From Pithys albifrons albifrons (Eukaryota > Chordata > Aves > Passeriformes > Thamnophilidae), in NCBI RefSeq assembly GCF_047495875.1, contig NC_092497.1, positions 65,991,492 through 66,055,491 on the forward strand: a stretch of DNA of 64,000 bases, in the 5' to 3' direction. The position numbers were made by a program, and so were the translations under genes. Each line of letters opens with the position of its first letter. Within the stretch, counting starts at the first letter, position 1. Below are positions 13,078 through 27,338 of the stretch, one piece after another. Below the pieces are notes generated by a model that was not told the DNA's origin, searched no databases, and saw nothing but the letters and a program-made list of their open reading frames with translations.

Positions 13078-16000
13078 ATATATGAATGACATCCTAAAAT
13101 CAGTGTTGGTAGGTGCAGTCAATAATTTAATTGAATTCTGGACAAGTTATAAAAAATCTTTTCTCTGATAGACAAGTTTTCAAAAACTTACCAATTACTT
13201 GGAAGTGCTATTTTTGCAAATTGTTGTTATATTTCTTTCTGGAAATACCAGCTATGACGTTTTCTATGACATGTCTTTAGATTGAGAGGTGTAATGCTTC
13301 CTTCACCTGACTTCTCTAATGTATTATGCCATTAAGACACAATGAAGCATCTTTTAGTGGTTCATTAACACAGGAGTTGGTTGCACTATGTGAAGAGAAA
13401 GAATATTTTCCAGAAGTCTAACTAGTCAAAAAGAAGTGTTGAAAATTTGTATCATAAGTCAGACTATATGCTATGTGGTTTGCCTATTCTGTGACTTTTG
13501 AAGTTTTGGGCTTTCATACTTTACCACATGCTGTTGCTCATACAGCCTTTGGTAGGGAATTTAAAAAAAATAACATTAAAATTAAATCTGTAGGTAGGAG
13601 TTTATTTCCCTGTGAATGACTCCTGCATTAATGAAAATGTTTGTGATACAAAAACAGAAGAAAAGAAGCTCCCAAAATGATACTGTGGACAACTGGGCCA
13701 ATGGGCCCATAGGCTAGGACTTTATAAATTAATGAAGTTCTGTTTACAGTGAGGGATTATGCTTTTTGGGAAAGAAAAGTGTGCAGCCAGATGGCAGAGG
13801 TGCTGAAAATGATATTTTAATATTGAACAGAATAGTTTAAATGCTGAATGAGTCCACTAGATTAAATGCACACACTGAACAGGTAACATAGCTTATAAAT
13901 TTTTTTTTCATAATGTGATTTTATTGGATTGGGTGTCACAATGGAAGAGAGCCCAGCTTGCCCTTCAAGAGGAGTCATTGCTAAATAATCACACTAAACA
14001 AATCAATTCCATGTCCATCAAGGATGTGAAGTGTTTTCCAGGCGGGAAATTAGAAGATGAAAAACATTGAAAATAAAGATGTGAGGAAAGGTCTAACCAC
14101 CTTCAATCCTAATCATTGTGTCCAAAAAGCTGGGTAAAGAAGAAGATGTGCTGAATAAAAAGCCAAACAAAGAAAGAAACAACAAAAACCCGTACATATT
14201 TCCATATATTAAGCAAAATTTAAGTTGCATACAGGAAATAGCTGTAATAAAATATTATCTATAGGTGATATTTCTGTCAGAAATAACTAAGTCACTCATT
14301 TATTTGTATTCAGATTCTCTGTGAATTGTGTTGTTTCACTTTTGCATTTGCTTTTAGAATAATAGCATTTCAATAAAGAAATAGTATTCAAAGCCTCTCC
14401 ATATCTGGAACTAGAAGTGATACTGCAGAAACAATCAGTAATTACAGACCTTTGTAAAGTTTCTTTATTATTCTGATATAAAAGAATTCCATGTTCTTGT
14501 GTAAATTTCCATGCCCTTCATTATTTATGGCAAGTTGCCCTGTGAGCTTCTCGTTGAAGTTTTACATGCACATATTAAGTATATTTGGCTCTATGAATTT
14601 CATGCAGTATTAGGCTGCCTTTCTAGGCATACCAGAGAGTGATCCAAGTTCAAAGCCACAGGAGGAAACCTATCTCTGAGTTTGTTGGAATCATGCTCTT
14701 GGGCGACATGGGAATCTCAGGAACAAAATCTGACTTTACAGTACATTACTCTGTCCTTTAAGCCATTTCCCTTACAATGTCTTGGGCTCCAATAACATCC
14801 ATGTCAATATGACACTGTATTAACTAAATAGTTAATCTCTTGTATTCTTCATTTTGGATGTGTATGGCATAGTTTCTGAAGTATGTTTGAAAAATATCTA
14901 TAATCTGAGTCCTTAGGACAAAACAATTTAGATCTTGGTGTGTTTAATGCAGTAATAAAAGCCAGTGTTTATTCTCAGAAATCTATAAAGATAAAATCAA
15001 AACCAGTTAAAAACATCTGCTAGTATGGTTAGGATTGGGTTCTGTATTTTCTAATGAACAAAAAATGTATTATGTGTGAAATTTAGCTTAACTGATAATA
15101 ATTTATATATAAAGGTACTTTCCCCTTTTCCTTCCTTTCCTCCTTTCTCCTCTTCCCTAGGACTCCTTTATCCTGCTTTTAAGCTGTCTTTTTTCCTTCC
15201 TTTCTTCCCTTTTTTACCGTCCTTTACCCCTGCCTTTTCCACCTCCCTTCTCTTTCTCTCTGCTTTTTTCTATAAATATGAAGAATTCTCTGTCTCTTCC
15301 CATGTCTGAGCAAGATAAATGAACTAATTTAAAATATTTTCCATGCCTCATCTGTCCACTCCACAAGCTGTCAATGAGCTTGGATTGGGAGCTTTCACGC
15401 CAATAGTCCGCAATGAGTAGTTGTATTATTTTGAAATAAGAATGTTGTTTCCATGGCAAACTTGGAATGCTTTGCAACTGTGCTGAAATCCAGATAATTT
15501 TGGGTTTATGCAAGAAGAGTGATACTATGTAGGATTTTTTTTAAGCAAAAGGTCATTTCCCTACCTGTCACAATAAAGATATCATATTGTTCTATTTTTT
15601 TTTTTTAAATCTTTTGAGGAAAGCAAGAGCAAAAAAATAAAAGGAGGGAAAAATGAACTCATTTTAAACATGTTATAATTCAAGCTTTTGCTTCTGCATT
15701 TTTTACCAGTAACCATTTTAATCATTAAGTATATTAACAGCTAATGTATCTTAGTTTAAAGGGAGCAATGATTTGTAAAATTTGTATAACAGCTAAATAT
15801 TCCAAGACAAGGCTCACCCTCCTCTGCAGCAGGATCTGATTATTCTAAATATTTACTTAGTGTAGTACAGGACATAGAAATGAAGGAAACATTTAAAAAT
15901 AGCTTTCTGTTTCTGAGATATTACAACAGATTCATTTTAGATTGTGGAATTTTTTACGCTTCTCATACTTAATACATTTTAATATGTCTTAAAGATTGTT

Positions 16001-16260
16001 GTACAGTTTCGGTACTGCCTTATCACTTTTGTCTGTTAAAATGACACTATTATCTGGTTAGGTATAACGTTAAAATCAACTCTGCTGAAAAAGAGATTTT
16101 GACTTTTGGCTTAAAGCATCAGAAATAATCCTTTCTTGGTAAGCTATAAGGTCCTTGAAGCTTTTCAGAAATGAAAAAATAAACTTTCTTTCATACAGAG
16201 TGTGTTAAAGTTATGTGTGCCTTGACCTCTACACAAACAAGCACCATAAAAAACCACACA
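13078..16260. other. No supported feature; probable intron
   Basis: AT-rich sequence with a CT-rich patch at 15120-15260. It contains no recognised gene or transposon. Confidence 0.6.
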
Positions 16261-16462
16261 TGTTTTAGTTTGAGGGAAACCCATATGTGTACCAAAACAA
16301 GAGGAGAGGATTCCTCCTCAAAAACCACGTCACCCCTTATTAAATTTAAAAAAGGAACTTTAATTAGAAAATGGGTATAAGAAGGATAACTGTTCTTTAG
16401 CTAATATATATGTAGATATAGATATAACTATAAACAGACCAGAGCAAACTACTCCCTCAGCA

Positions 16463-16585
16463 ACCAAAAAAACCCACAAAACCCCACAAAACAAAAAAAA
16501 AAAACAACAAAAAACACCCCAACCCCCCCCCCCCAAAAAAAAAAAAAAAAAACAACAACCCAACCCAAAACACCAAAAAACCCCA
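16463..16585 (+). repeat. A/C-rich low-complexity tract inside LTR copy 2
   Basis: A run of about 120 bases of only A and C apart from a few positions, including a C homopolymer and then an A homopolymer near 16523-16551. The matching position in LTR copy 1 has only about 30 bases, so this is a local expansion. Confidence 0.85.
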
Positions 16586-16881
16586 GTAGGTTCCTCCTGG
16601 TGCAGTTGTATTTATGGACAGTGTCAGTGTCACACCTCAGCTGGCTGTGAGGTGAATTCTCAGTCTTTTCCCAGCAAGGCAGAGACAAGGGAGTTAACAA
16701 CTCACATGGTGCAGCATGGAGCCTTTTTCGTGGGGGAAAAGCAGACTCTCTCTCTGTCCTTTGTTCAAAAAGAAGGAAAAGCTGGGAGCTGAGGAGTGGT
16801 GCTAATTCCCAGGAATCTCCTTGCAGTCCAAGTCAGTCCCCAGGAAGAAACGGTCTGCAGTGAGTCCTGAAGCAGCTGTGA

Positions 16882-16993
<112 letters not shown>

Positions 16994-17303
16994 AGATGGA
17001 GGGGGAAGGCAAGGAGCAGAGTCAGAAAAGAGGTCTCAGCAGCTTAGCAAACAGTGGCTCTTTTCCCACAGCTGCCCAAAACCGAAAGTCAAGTCAGCAC
17101 ACAGGAAAGAACCTCTCCCACCCCCAGGTGCTGGGGTTCTTTTTCTCCCCTCCAGCCCACTATTCAGTTGGAATCTGAAGTCATCAGTCACTCTTATCTT
17201 CAGTCCTGGCACTTCAATGCCCAAATCTTTGTGTTGGTAGTGTGAGAAAAATTCTCTGAGGGACTCCTCCCAACACCACCTTCCTTTGTTTGAACCTTTA
17301 ACA

Positions 17304-18444
17304 CCATGTAAACAAACAAAAAATATCCCATACAGTTCTAGTCTGAAATAGCCCTTTATTTCAAGTTTTGACTGATTTGATTGTTTATGTGCTATTGTTA
17401 GTACCTAGAAATGGTATGACTCACATTTGCTTGACTTACTATAGGGATGCCAGGTGTTTCCTGGCCAGGAACATAACCACACTAAATGTTTTTGCTTATC
17501 CTAATTTTCTAATAGTGCCACAGTAGCTTCTGTCCACAGTAGCTTCTCGTCAAGAGAGAACAACTTGACAAGCAGCTGTGCCCCCATTCAATGTACTTCA
17601 CAAGCACAATAATATCCTTCCCAGAGGCAAAGTGCATTCACCTACATAATTGGCCATGACCCATTCTTGCCCAGAGGACTTATACTAAAGTACATTCCTG
17701 TTTTCTAATCTTTTAAGACACAAAGCAGCACATTACTGTCATGCTAGTAGATAGATGAAATTTTGATATGTGGGCTTTTATTGTCATCAGAGGTTTCTGT
17801 CTGAGCTTGGCAAGATTCTTGTTTCTGAGCTTTTAAACTTGCATGTCTTAAATTCTGTATTATTGTCTCTTTAGTAATTTTGTTTCCTTTGGAGTGTGTA
17901 TGGAAATACCTTTTTAGTTTATGGGTATCACCTTACTGAGTAACCATTCTCAGAAAGATACCTTACTAGATAAAAGATGAAGGTACCTTTTGATACAGAC
18001 TTTCTTTGCATGTTTTCATGTCAGTAGATTGCAGAATATTGCTAAGAATATCATGCTTTCAATGCTGTATCTCAGTGTTCTTATTTTAACTAGTCTCATT
18101 AAAATGGTAATTTTTCTCTATGTTTGTATGTGTTCATATGAAGAATAATAAAGCAATTATTATAAAATACACTATGTAGAAATAGTGCTGATCAGTGCAC
18201 TAAGTATAAATAATGACTTTACTCAAAGCAGTGATTTGCATTAAATGACAACTCAGGAAGAATTGGAACTTGAATTGGCTATGCAGTCTCTTAAAGTTCT
18301 CTATTCATTGTCTGTAAAAGACTTTTCTGAGTTGGCAAATTCTAGATATCTTCTCTAACTACTTTCTGTAGTCATGCTCTATTTTATGGGGAATCTGTCT
18401 CTTCTAAAATCTGAATAATACAAAATCTTCTGCTAGAACTTACC
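17304..18444. other. No supported feature; probable intron
   Basis: AT-rich sequence with no recognised exon or element. Confidence 0.55.
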
Positions 18445-19097
18445 TTGATTGGCCTTGCAGAAAAAATAGTGGAGATCATGGTGGAGAAGTCAATCAGCAG
18501 CATACCCTTGCAGCAAGAAGGCCCAACTATATTCAGGGCATGGTTTATAATACTGTAGCTGTCAGGCCCAGGATATTGATCCATTCTTCCCTTTTATTTG
18601 GCTTTTATAAGACTGCACCTGCTGTCTCTGTTATTGACATAGAGGAGCAAATCCAATCAAAGGTCACTGAGAAGGCCAGGTCTGGAGCACAGGACTTGTA
18701 CAGAGAGACTGAAGGAACTGGCTATGTTTGGACTGGGAAAGAGACACCTTCTTGCAGAGATCTCACTGCTATTTATATCTTGGTAATCAGAGGATTAAGC
18801 AAAGATGGAGATGAATGCTTGCTGGGTTTGTGTGGTGGTAACTTGAGAGGCAAAGAATACATATCAGAGCATTCCAGTGTTGTGGAAAGAAAGGAGTTTT
18901 TTACTATGAAGGGTGATGGTTGAACACTTGAACAGGTGCCTAGCAAAGCTGAGGAATCAACTGAGAGATCTTTGAAGGTGTTCAAAACTCAGTTGAATGG
19001 ATGTTGTACAAACTGATTTAGGTCTGCTTTGTCAAGCTCATGGACTACATGAGCTTGAGACATCCCCTCCAACCTCTGTGATTCTTCAGAATACTTT
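18445..19097 (+). mobile_element. CR1 LINE 3' fragment, sense orientation
   Basis: Matches the end of CR1 ORF2 and its 3' UTR: a GCAGCAAGAAGGCCCAAC block near 18510, GGTTGAACACTTGAACAGG at about 18918, GGTGTTCAAAACTCAGTTG near 18977, and the terminal CCCCTCCAACCTCTGTGATTC. It is diverged and has stops in frame, so it is dead. The 127-residue open frame at 18540-18923 is a chance frame across it. Confidence 0.8.
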
Positions 19098-20393
19098 GGC
19101 TCTCATTTCACACAGTTGTTTTGTCTCTGTGACATGTATTGAGGTTTTTGCCTGGATGACTGGAGTGCAGAAAAGAATCTGAAGTTGACCATTGCCTTTA
19201 ATTTCCAGTAATGCCTAAAGGAATTGGTTGGAAAGAGTGCAGTTACAGTATAATACTGGGATGCCTGGAAGTTGCAGCAGCAAGGCAGTGAATGGATGCC
19301 TCATCACCTTTTCAGCCTAAATGGCATTTCACAGCTTGTCAGTTATTTTAGCCTATGTGTAAATGGCCAGTCTATTCAAACTGGTTATGCAAATATGAAG
19401 CAAAGTTTTTATAAAAATGCTTTCTTCCTGGAGAATAAAAAAAGAAGATTCTTTCCAACCTCCTGTATTAATCTTCCTGAAATTTTGCCCTTCCAATACT
19501 AGCATCAGTAATTTTTTGCTCATTTAAAAATGCCTGAAAGATGCACTGAATACAGGCACAATGCTTCTAAAAGAAAAAAAAATCCCCTTTTAAGCCTGTG
19601 TATATATGAATCTGGAAGAAGTGTTCAATGGCTATGTGCTAGCAGAATATTTGCTATGCACATAGTGATTCTTTTTAAAGGAAGTGTCAGTGATTGAATG
19701 TTTTTCTGTTAGTGTTTGTTGATAATAAGACTGAGGAGATAGTAGAGATATGTTTATATGGTATTTTTATCAGTCAATCTCTAGGATAGGATTACAGACA
19801 TCTCAAGTAGTTTCTGGGTATCTCCAACAGCATAGAACACTAATGGTACTGCAGTAGTTGGACAAAAGAGTAGGGACTTCACTCTAGTGTTTGGTGTTGA
19901 ATTGTGATTACAAATCTGCAGGACTACAAGAATACTGAAAGTAAATACACAGCAGTTTATTTCTCCAGATACAGCATAGTAGTAGGTATTGTGGTGGTGA
20001 ATACCACTGTGTAGGCAAGAGTTGGACTCTAACAAGGTCTTTTTTTCGTACTCTTTGCCTCCCAAATCCAACATTTACCAGTGATGGAGAGTGTAGAGGG
20101 TATCATAGCAGCACAAACATTTACAGGCATTTTTGAAATAAATACTTCTTCACCAAGTGTTTTGTTTTGCTTGATTCTTTGCTTTCCTTTTTAACCTACA
20201 GTGTAATGACTCTTTTGTTACAATCGTGCAATCCATACTTCAGAAGAAACAAGGTTTTTTCTAAAACTTTACACTGTGTGTTTGTTTTTCCTTTCCTCTG
20301 ACTTAAAAAGCTATTGGTACCTTATCACTTTGACTGAAATAAAAGATGTATACTGTGTTTATATATGATTTTGGCAAGTCCTGTTAAACTTAT

Positions 20394-21007
20394 TGTTATG
20401 GGTTTAGCCAGGTGGGCCTAAATTTAGGTTTTAAAGTTCAGACTAGGCCTGAAATTGTCAGCTGATTTAAGCTGGGCTGAGCTAGCTAACAGCTGACTTC
20501 TTCTAGCCAATAATATTGTATTCCATACCATATTGCATCATCTCAAAAGGTGTAAAATCCAGTGTGTGGGAGTGGCTTAGTCAGTTCCATCATGGCGGAA
20601 CTAGGAGAAGAACATCTTGCAGCTCCTGTCTTGGAGTGGGCCTTGCTCCTGCTGCTGCTGCTACTTGCCTTTTGTTTGAGTACAGGGAAGTAGAAATATT
20701 TTGTTGTTATACCTTCTCTTTCTTGCAGGGTGTCTTTTAGAGTGCTTATGAAACTAGAGTAATGGGCTTTGTATTAACTGGGGAGTGGGAGGTTATTTCT
20801 TGTTATACTATACATAACTTGTGTGTGTGTTATATTGTAGTTTACTCTTAATTTTCTCTTTTCTGTATAAATACATATAGTTAGTTTCAGCATAAACCTG
20901 GTTTGAAGTTTTGTTTTCCTCTCCCTCTTCTTTTTCGCTTGGCTGGTTGAGGGGGGGAGGAACCCTTTTCACCCTGTCTTGGACAGTTGGCGTTTTGCCA
21001 GCTCAAC
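20394..21007 (+). mobile_element. Solo ERV LTR, sense copy of the 44196 family
   Basis: It starts TGTTATGGGTTTAGCCAGG with GTGGGCCTAAATTTAGG following, and matches the reverse complement of 44196-44817 over its first about 200 bases (CAGCTGA, GGGCTGAGCTAGCTAACAGC, TTCTAGCCA). A TATA box (TATAAATA) at about 20866 is followed by a CCTGGTTTGAAG R-region phrase. The end GTTTTGCCAGCTCAAC stops short of the expected CCAAGACA, so the 3' tip is lost or diverged. No clean target duplication is visible. Confidence 0.75.
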
Positions 21008-24000
21008 TAATATGTATATGTGGCACAATCTCAATATCTTTTCATGCTTAATTCAAAATTAAATAATGACTTGCAGTTCACTCATTGAGAGTAGACCCAA
21101 AACTACATTATTGTAAGGTTATTAGAAAATAAGACTACATCTTCTAATTGCTACTGATGTGTAAGTGTTATGTTTAATTCTCTAATGGAATTTTACCTAC
21201 ATCCAGATAATGTATGCCATCTTTAATTTTCCATAGCCCCACTCTTTAGGCAGACTTATTGAGTAGTAGGAAATTATTGTTTTCTACAAACACTAGGTTT
21301 TTTTCCCCCTGAGGTATTGGTTGTTATGTTTGAAATACCAGAGGGATGCAATATAGTCTCTTGATACTTTATCTAACAACACTTCTAGTTAATTTTATAT
21401 AATTGCCTAAACATGGCATACAATGAAGTAGAATAGATCATCTAACAAACTCTTTCTTCACATGTTCTCATTCTAAGGTCTGTCAGTTTCACAGCTCAAA
21501 TATTCATCTTGGTTTAGATTAATCAGGAATAAAAGGAAACATAAAATATAAAAAAAGTAATGAGCTTGTTTCCATAGAAACATACCATGCACTCTGCCAA
21601 AATTAAGTGCTGACTTTGTATTCTGAAAGGTGATTGTGCAGACAGCATGTGCTCACTGATCTGCAGATAATGTGTCAAATGTCTTCATAGTATGCATCTT
21701 CTGATTGCATTGTGCATCGTTAACAAATCTTTGTGCCAATACCATGCTACCAACTCTTGCAGTACAACTAGGCTGTGTAATCTTTTCTCACTTCTAATCC
21801 ATGTTATGGCTTTGGAATGGAGAAAGAAAAGATTAGATTCACTGTGCATTTTATACTGTATGTCTCAGGTTGTAACAGTTGATAAGCTGGTGAAGCTCTT
21901 TTTCTCAGAATTCTCTGTAAAATCTTTGCTCTGTTACAATCTATGGGTATTTTACTATTCCTTGTAATAGGACTGACATTTTGCATCTAGAGTGTGATCG
22001 TACATAACTGCAATATTGTTTGTCTGGCAATATGAATTCTGAAGCAAAGCAGATTCATTATGAAATGCAGAGTTGCTAAATCCGATCTTATGGGAAAAAA
22101 TTATGCCTGATTTTTCATTAATTTCTCGATCTTTACAATGGTGTCTCTCACTGTTTATTTCCAATGATACCTAGAAGGCAAAAAAAGGCAAATATATAAA
22201 AGAGGATGAGAATATACAAATCAGTTACTGACTAGTAATTAATAACCATCTGCAGCAGCAGCAGGAGAGCTCTTAAGAGAGGGTTTTTAGTAATTTTTGG
22301 AAATTTAATAATTTTAAAGGTTTTCTTGAAATAGCTATTTTTTGTAGAATTCAGTGCTTTACTACACTGAACTTCTGCACCTAAGTCATTCTGCTTGCCA
22401 AGGTATAGAAATGATTTTGGGAGAAATCAGTTCTCCAGACTGTTTCAAATGTGGCCCTGGCTTTTTACAGCAACCTCAGCTTGTGCTTATTTTCATAAAT
22501 CCTTGCATCAAAAAGCACTGTTACTGTGATTAATTCATGATCCTTTTAGGGACTGGAATTTTATTTGTAAATGCCACTCTTTTTGAGGGAAGCAATATCA
22601 TATTCTTTAAATAAGGATGCATAAAAACTATTATGAAAGCTATCAATGGGCTTTCTTCTGCAAAATACTGGCATCTGGTTTCCTCAGACTAGTTCTTAAA
22701 AATCCATTCTGTTTATAGATTTGCAAACTATTAATATTAAACAGCTATTCTCTGATTATGAAATCCATTTGCAGCAGAATATTTTTCTTTTGGGGGCAAA
22801 AAGAGGTCATTTGACAATCTACAAAATTGCAGTACATTGTTCTGTCCTATATTCTTAATCTCCAGTTATATAAACAATTTTATTTATTCTCCAATTCATT
22901 TTACATCTGGATCTGTGATTAAGATTGATCCTCAGCTACTTTCCCCTTGGTCTCTGCTTTGCACTAATACCTAGCAATCATTTTGTCAAAATGACATTCT
23001 TTGAAGCCATCTAGAATGTTGAATTTGCTTTAGCTGGTAGGAGCAGCTGTAGTTTCAAGCTAATGAAAAACTGTCAGTTGGGCATTGAATTAGCATTATT
23101 ATATTTCAGAAAATATATTCATGGTGTGTCAAGTTTCTTCATTTCACAAGTAGCAAGCTTACGTGCCTAAATGCAAGGTTTGCCCAGGCAGAGAGATGTT
23201 TAGCCTCCTATCTTTTGCAGAAATAGTTCAGCATTGGTTCCACTCTATACAGTTCCTTCATTTTACAAACCTAGGAAAGCCAGACTTCAGAGAAGGGTGG
23301 GAGGGAGAGTGAAACCTCAGTCTTCACAAGAAATTTGTCTTTTCTCTCATAATTCTGATGCCTTTTTCCTTTGGTAACTTTCAGTGGTATTTGATGTTGG
23401 TTTTTTGGGGTGGTGTTTTTTTTTTTATTTCTTTGTACATTTATGTATTTCTTCTCCTTTTTTTCCTCATGTATCCTCATATTATAATAAATAATATTAA
23501 CATATGGGAAAAAATTAAAAACATTTAAATTTGTATGTTGTAAAGCCCCAAGTAAATATGAGAGTTACATTATTTCTCGGAAGCTAAGGAGAGAAAGTGT
23601 TGCCAGTATGGATCAGACACAGCACAGTTCAATTTACTACTGATGGCTAAAATGGAGCTTGGTATGTAGTGCAGCTAATGTTCCAAAAATCTGTGCAAAA
23701 GAGATCTTCATAATTTGCTTTACTTTTATTCTATATGTTCTGATTTTATTAATCAAACATGGTAGATTAACTGTTTGATGTATGGTTTCCGAGATGAAGG
23801 AGCTTTTTGTCATATGTCTGAATGGGTGCCATGCTGTCTGGTACAGGTATGCAAGCTGTACTTTGCTTGTGTACCTATCTTTCACTTGTGCTTTTCAATA
23901 TTCCTGCATAAGTTTGAGACTTATTGTAAAGCTGAGGTACATCTGCATCATCCCTCTCAGTGTCATTCTTGTACAAATGACACAGCATCTTACATAATAT

Positions 24001-26544
24001 AGGAAACATTTCATTATTTGCCAACCTTGATTCTTTTCATGCATTCTGAAAGAAGAAAGGTTATCATAGTTTTTCTGGTATTTCTTAAGAACAGGGGGAA
24101 ATAAGGTGTTTTTATTTTTTCTGCCTATACAGTAACTGGTTTTCCCCCTGTTCATTTCCATGATCTTAATCTTTTAGATACCTGAAGAGCACATGAGTGT
24201 AGCACAAAAGATTAATGTGTGTTTGGAGTTAAGTGATGTAACAATTACCTTCCTTGTATTTGGCAGTGAGATAGATTTATTGCATGATTAAAACACAGGA
24301 ATTTCTTCACTTCTGTCATGCAACCTGAAGTCTGGATTCACATAATTACATGTGGCCCAGCAGTATTCCTTTTATATAAGAGTAAATCTGAAGCAATTTC
24401 ACTTTTCATCAGAATTATGCTTATTTTACACCAACATGACTGGAATAAGAATACAGTCAATAGTAATTGAGTTCCTTATTTTTTGATTAGTTATTTTCAG
24501 TACTTTCAAGTTGCAGCTTTGAAAAGCACTCTGAGTAATAAGGTTTCTCAGACTATGCCAGTTTTCCAAACGTGTTCTTATTAAGTTAGCCTGAGCTGGG
24601 AGAGAAGTCAGTTTCTTTTACATAAAGAGATGAAGTTATACTCTAATTTCTGAGGATTTGGCCATGCCATTCATTGTGTCACATTTTCAGTTTTCCTGAA
24701 TGCGTTTCTGCCTTCCCTATTAGCACTTCTCATTATCCTCATATTGCTTTTATTTTCCTCACTCAAAGATGATAAAACTTAAAATATTACTATAGAAGAA
24801 CAATTGTGCCTATATGTAGTTGTAAGTACATCTTTTTTTTCTGAAGCACTACTCGTGTTTTAGATTTCTGTCTCTCAAATTTTCATACTTTAGTAAGATG
24901 CAGAAGAAACTTACAACCACATTGTAATGTTTGCATATTTGCTGCCATGCACAAGTGTGGCCAGTAATTTAAGGGAATCAGCATTTCCTGGTGTAATGTT
25001 ACAATTTCTTCAGTTAATACTAGTTTAGCCGTTCTTGACTTTCTTTCTTTTCCCTATTCTCTACATTTTGTTTGCACTGCATTTTTGAGTGTTTTAATCA
25101 GAACGCACCTGAAGTTTTTTATTTGGAGGGCTTTTATGTTGGTTGTTTTTTTGTTTGATTGAGTTTTTCTTTGGTTGAGTTTTTGTTTTAGTTCTGTTTT
25201 GGATTTTTTTTAATACTCCTAAGTATTTCATTCTTTCTTCTTCCACTAAGCTGATTGGTGAGTTTATGTGTATATCTGTGTGTAAAAGCATTCAAAAGGA
25301 CCTGTGTATTTGTGTAAACTCACTGTCTAGACATTACACAGATTAGATTTCAATTGTATTTTCTTTTTGGAATTTTTATTACTTGGTTCTGAATGTATAG
25401 AACATCCTTAAGCTCCCTTGAGAAACAGTTACTCTATTTATCTGAAAATGACCTCATGCAGATTAATGCAAATGCACAATGACATATAAGCATATCCACA
25501 AAGTCTCTGAAACATTTCTTTTGATGACAAACATCTTTACCTCTTTACTAGTCTTTCAGACCTGATGGTGCTACAGTTGAGTGACCTGAGTTCTGGTCCT
25601 TTTAGTGAAGTTTTCATTCCAAATGCTAGGTGGTACTCTTCTGCTTGTGCAAAGACATGCACACAGTTTGCTTTCAGAGGGCAGACATGAAGACAAAACT
25701 TGAAGAGCATTTCACATTCAGAATGATACAGTAACTGCAACCCAACATGAGCATGCAAAAATCATTATTTCAGTCGCAAACTCAGTGCCAGAAGCCATTG
25801 AAACTATGTAAGTGCTGAATTATATAATAATTTTTTTGCAGGTTTTATTCATAATATGAAAAGCAAGAAACAATAGAGAACAAAGTTCTCTGGTAACCTG
25901 TGAAAAACAATTGGTTGTGAGTTAATAGTAAATACTTTGGATTATTAACCAAGCTGTAAAAATAATTTAAAATGATTCTTACTCATCTTCTCAGCACAGA
26001 TATACTAGAGAGTGTCAACCAAAATCAGTGGCTAGCAAATTTAGATCAAAGGGAAGTAATCACTATTCCAGAAGTATGTTTTACTGAATTAATTGATTTT
26101 TGTCATTACATAAAGCTTTTGTGTTTATAAAAGCTGAAATAATTTTATGATCATCAATAGCATTTGCATTTTTGTTAGCCATGATGAGAGTTATAAAGGA
26201 TAGTCCTATATATGATGTAAAACAGTTGTCCATAGAGGTTACTGAAGTACTTACTCTACCTAGTGTTCTTGATAATGTCTCTTGGTGGCAAGATACATTT
26301 CCTATTGTATTGTATTTTTTAGTATGTCAGAGCTTATTTCCTGTGTGTAGTTAAACCAGCTTATGTCCCTTCATCATTTTTTCCTGTTGTCTCCTTACTG
26401 TTGTCACTTGGTAAAAGTTAAAAACCAGTGTATTTTGATATCAGTAAAGCTGTTGACATGATGTTTTAATATATAACTTGGGGGAATACAGCCTACCGCG
26501 TCAACATTATATTAAATACATAACCAAAAAAAAACAGACTGAAA
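21008..26544. other. No supported feature; probable intron
   Basis: AT-rich sequence with scattered homopolymers (for example a T-rich patch at 23400-23470). There are many short open frames on both strands, none with a recognisable domain. Confidence 0.6.
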
Positions 26545-26785
26545 AATAATAAAAGGCTTAGGAGCAACTCTGGAATTCTGCAAATGCTTGAGATAAAGGC
26601 AACTAACTTAGAGGAGATTTATTCACCAGAACAGGCTATCTGAGGATATTGTAGAAACTGTTTCCTGAACATGTTAGATTAGCCATCTCCCAAAGATGTC
26701 TACGTATATATTTAGTTCAGCCTTAAAGCAGGAGGCTGAGTTAAATAATACATGGAAGTCCTCTTTAGCCCTTTATTTCTATTCT
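26545..26785 (+). mobile_element. Old, highly diverged CR1 3' fragment
   Basis: AGATTTATTCACCAGAACAGG followed by a decayed GAGGATATTGTAGAAACTG, and later AAAGCAGGAGGCTGAGTTA with GAAGTCCTCTTTAGCCC, follow the order of CR1 3' landmarks with many substitutions. The assignment is tentative. Confidence 0.45.
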
Positions 26786-27152
26786 CTTTACTTTTGAGTC
26801 TTGCTGTTGTGTTTTGCAGAATCATGGATAGGTTTTTCAATTTACCTATTTTAGGAGGAATAGGTTAATTTTCAGAGCATGGAATTTAGAACCTTAAATA
26901 GCTATCTATCAGTTTTCTCGTTATGACACTGGAACAGACTGTCTTCACATTTATGCAAAAAGGCAAAAGTGCATATCATATTGCTAAGTTACCTTGTAAT
27001 TCATAAATGCTGGTTCTTTTGCTGTGCATATTGTAAAGTATAAAATGTAGTCAGTGAATCACAAGTAACTTTTCAATCCTTGAGTTACTTGCAGCAGCAG
27101 TCAATGGAGTTGGAGTAGTACAGTAAATATGCTGTTTATTTTGCTTCCTTAG

Positions 27153-27338
27153 AAGTGTATTTTCTGCAGACAGAGAGTTAAGAAGGTCTCTGGTGCCTGC
27201 ATTCAGTGTTCATATGGACGCTGCCCAGTATCCTTCCATGTTACCTGTGCCCATGCTGCAGGAGTGCTGATGGAACCTGATGACTGGCCATTTGTTGTCT
27301 ACATGACATGTTTCAGACACAAGGTCAACCACAATATG
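27153..27338 (+). CDS. KDM4C: KDM4C exon: end of extended PHD zinc-finger module
   Basis: This exon encodes 62 residues of the second, extended PHD finger that precedes the Tudor domains in KDM4A-C. Visible zinc ligands are CIFC near residue 2, CIQC near residue 17, the GRCP and [10 protein letters not shown] blocks, and a terminal [13 protein letters not shown] is a family hallmark. The acceptor is TTGCTTCCTTAG and the donor is ATG|GTAAGG, so the exon begins and ends in phase 0. An open frame continues about 210 bases past the donor (to 27551), but this is intron read-through: family similarity stops exactly at the donor. PHD modules of this family are thought to take part in chromatin targeting rather than catalysis. 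No ligand appears to be missing in this portion. Confidence 0.95.

Noticed and set aside
18540..18923. A 127-residue + strand frame as a host gene
   Set aside because: It crosses a decayed CR1 fragment in a frame that does not follow the polymerase, and it has no motif.
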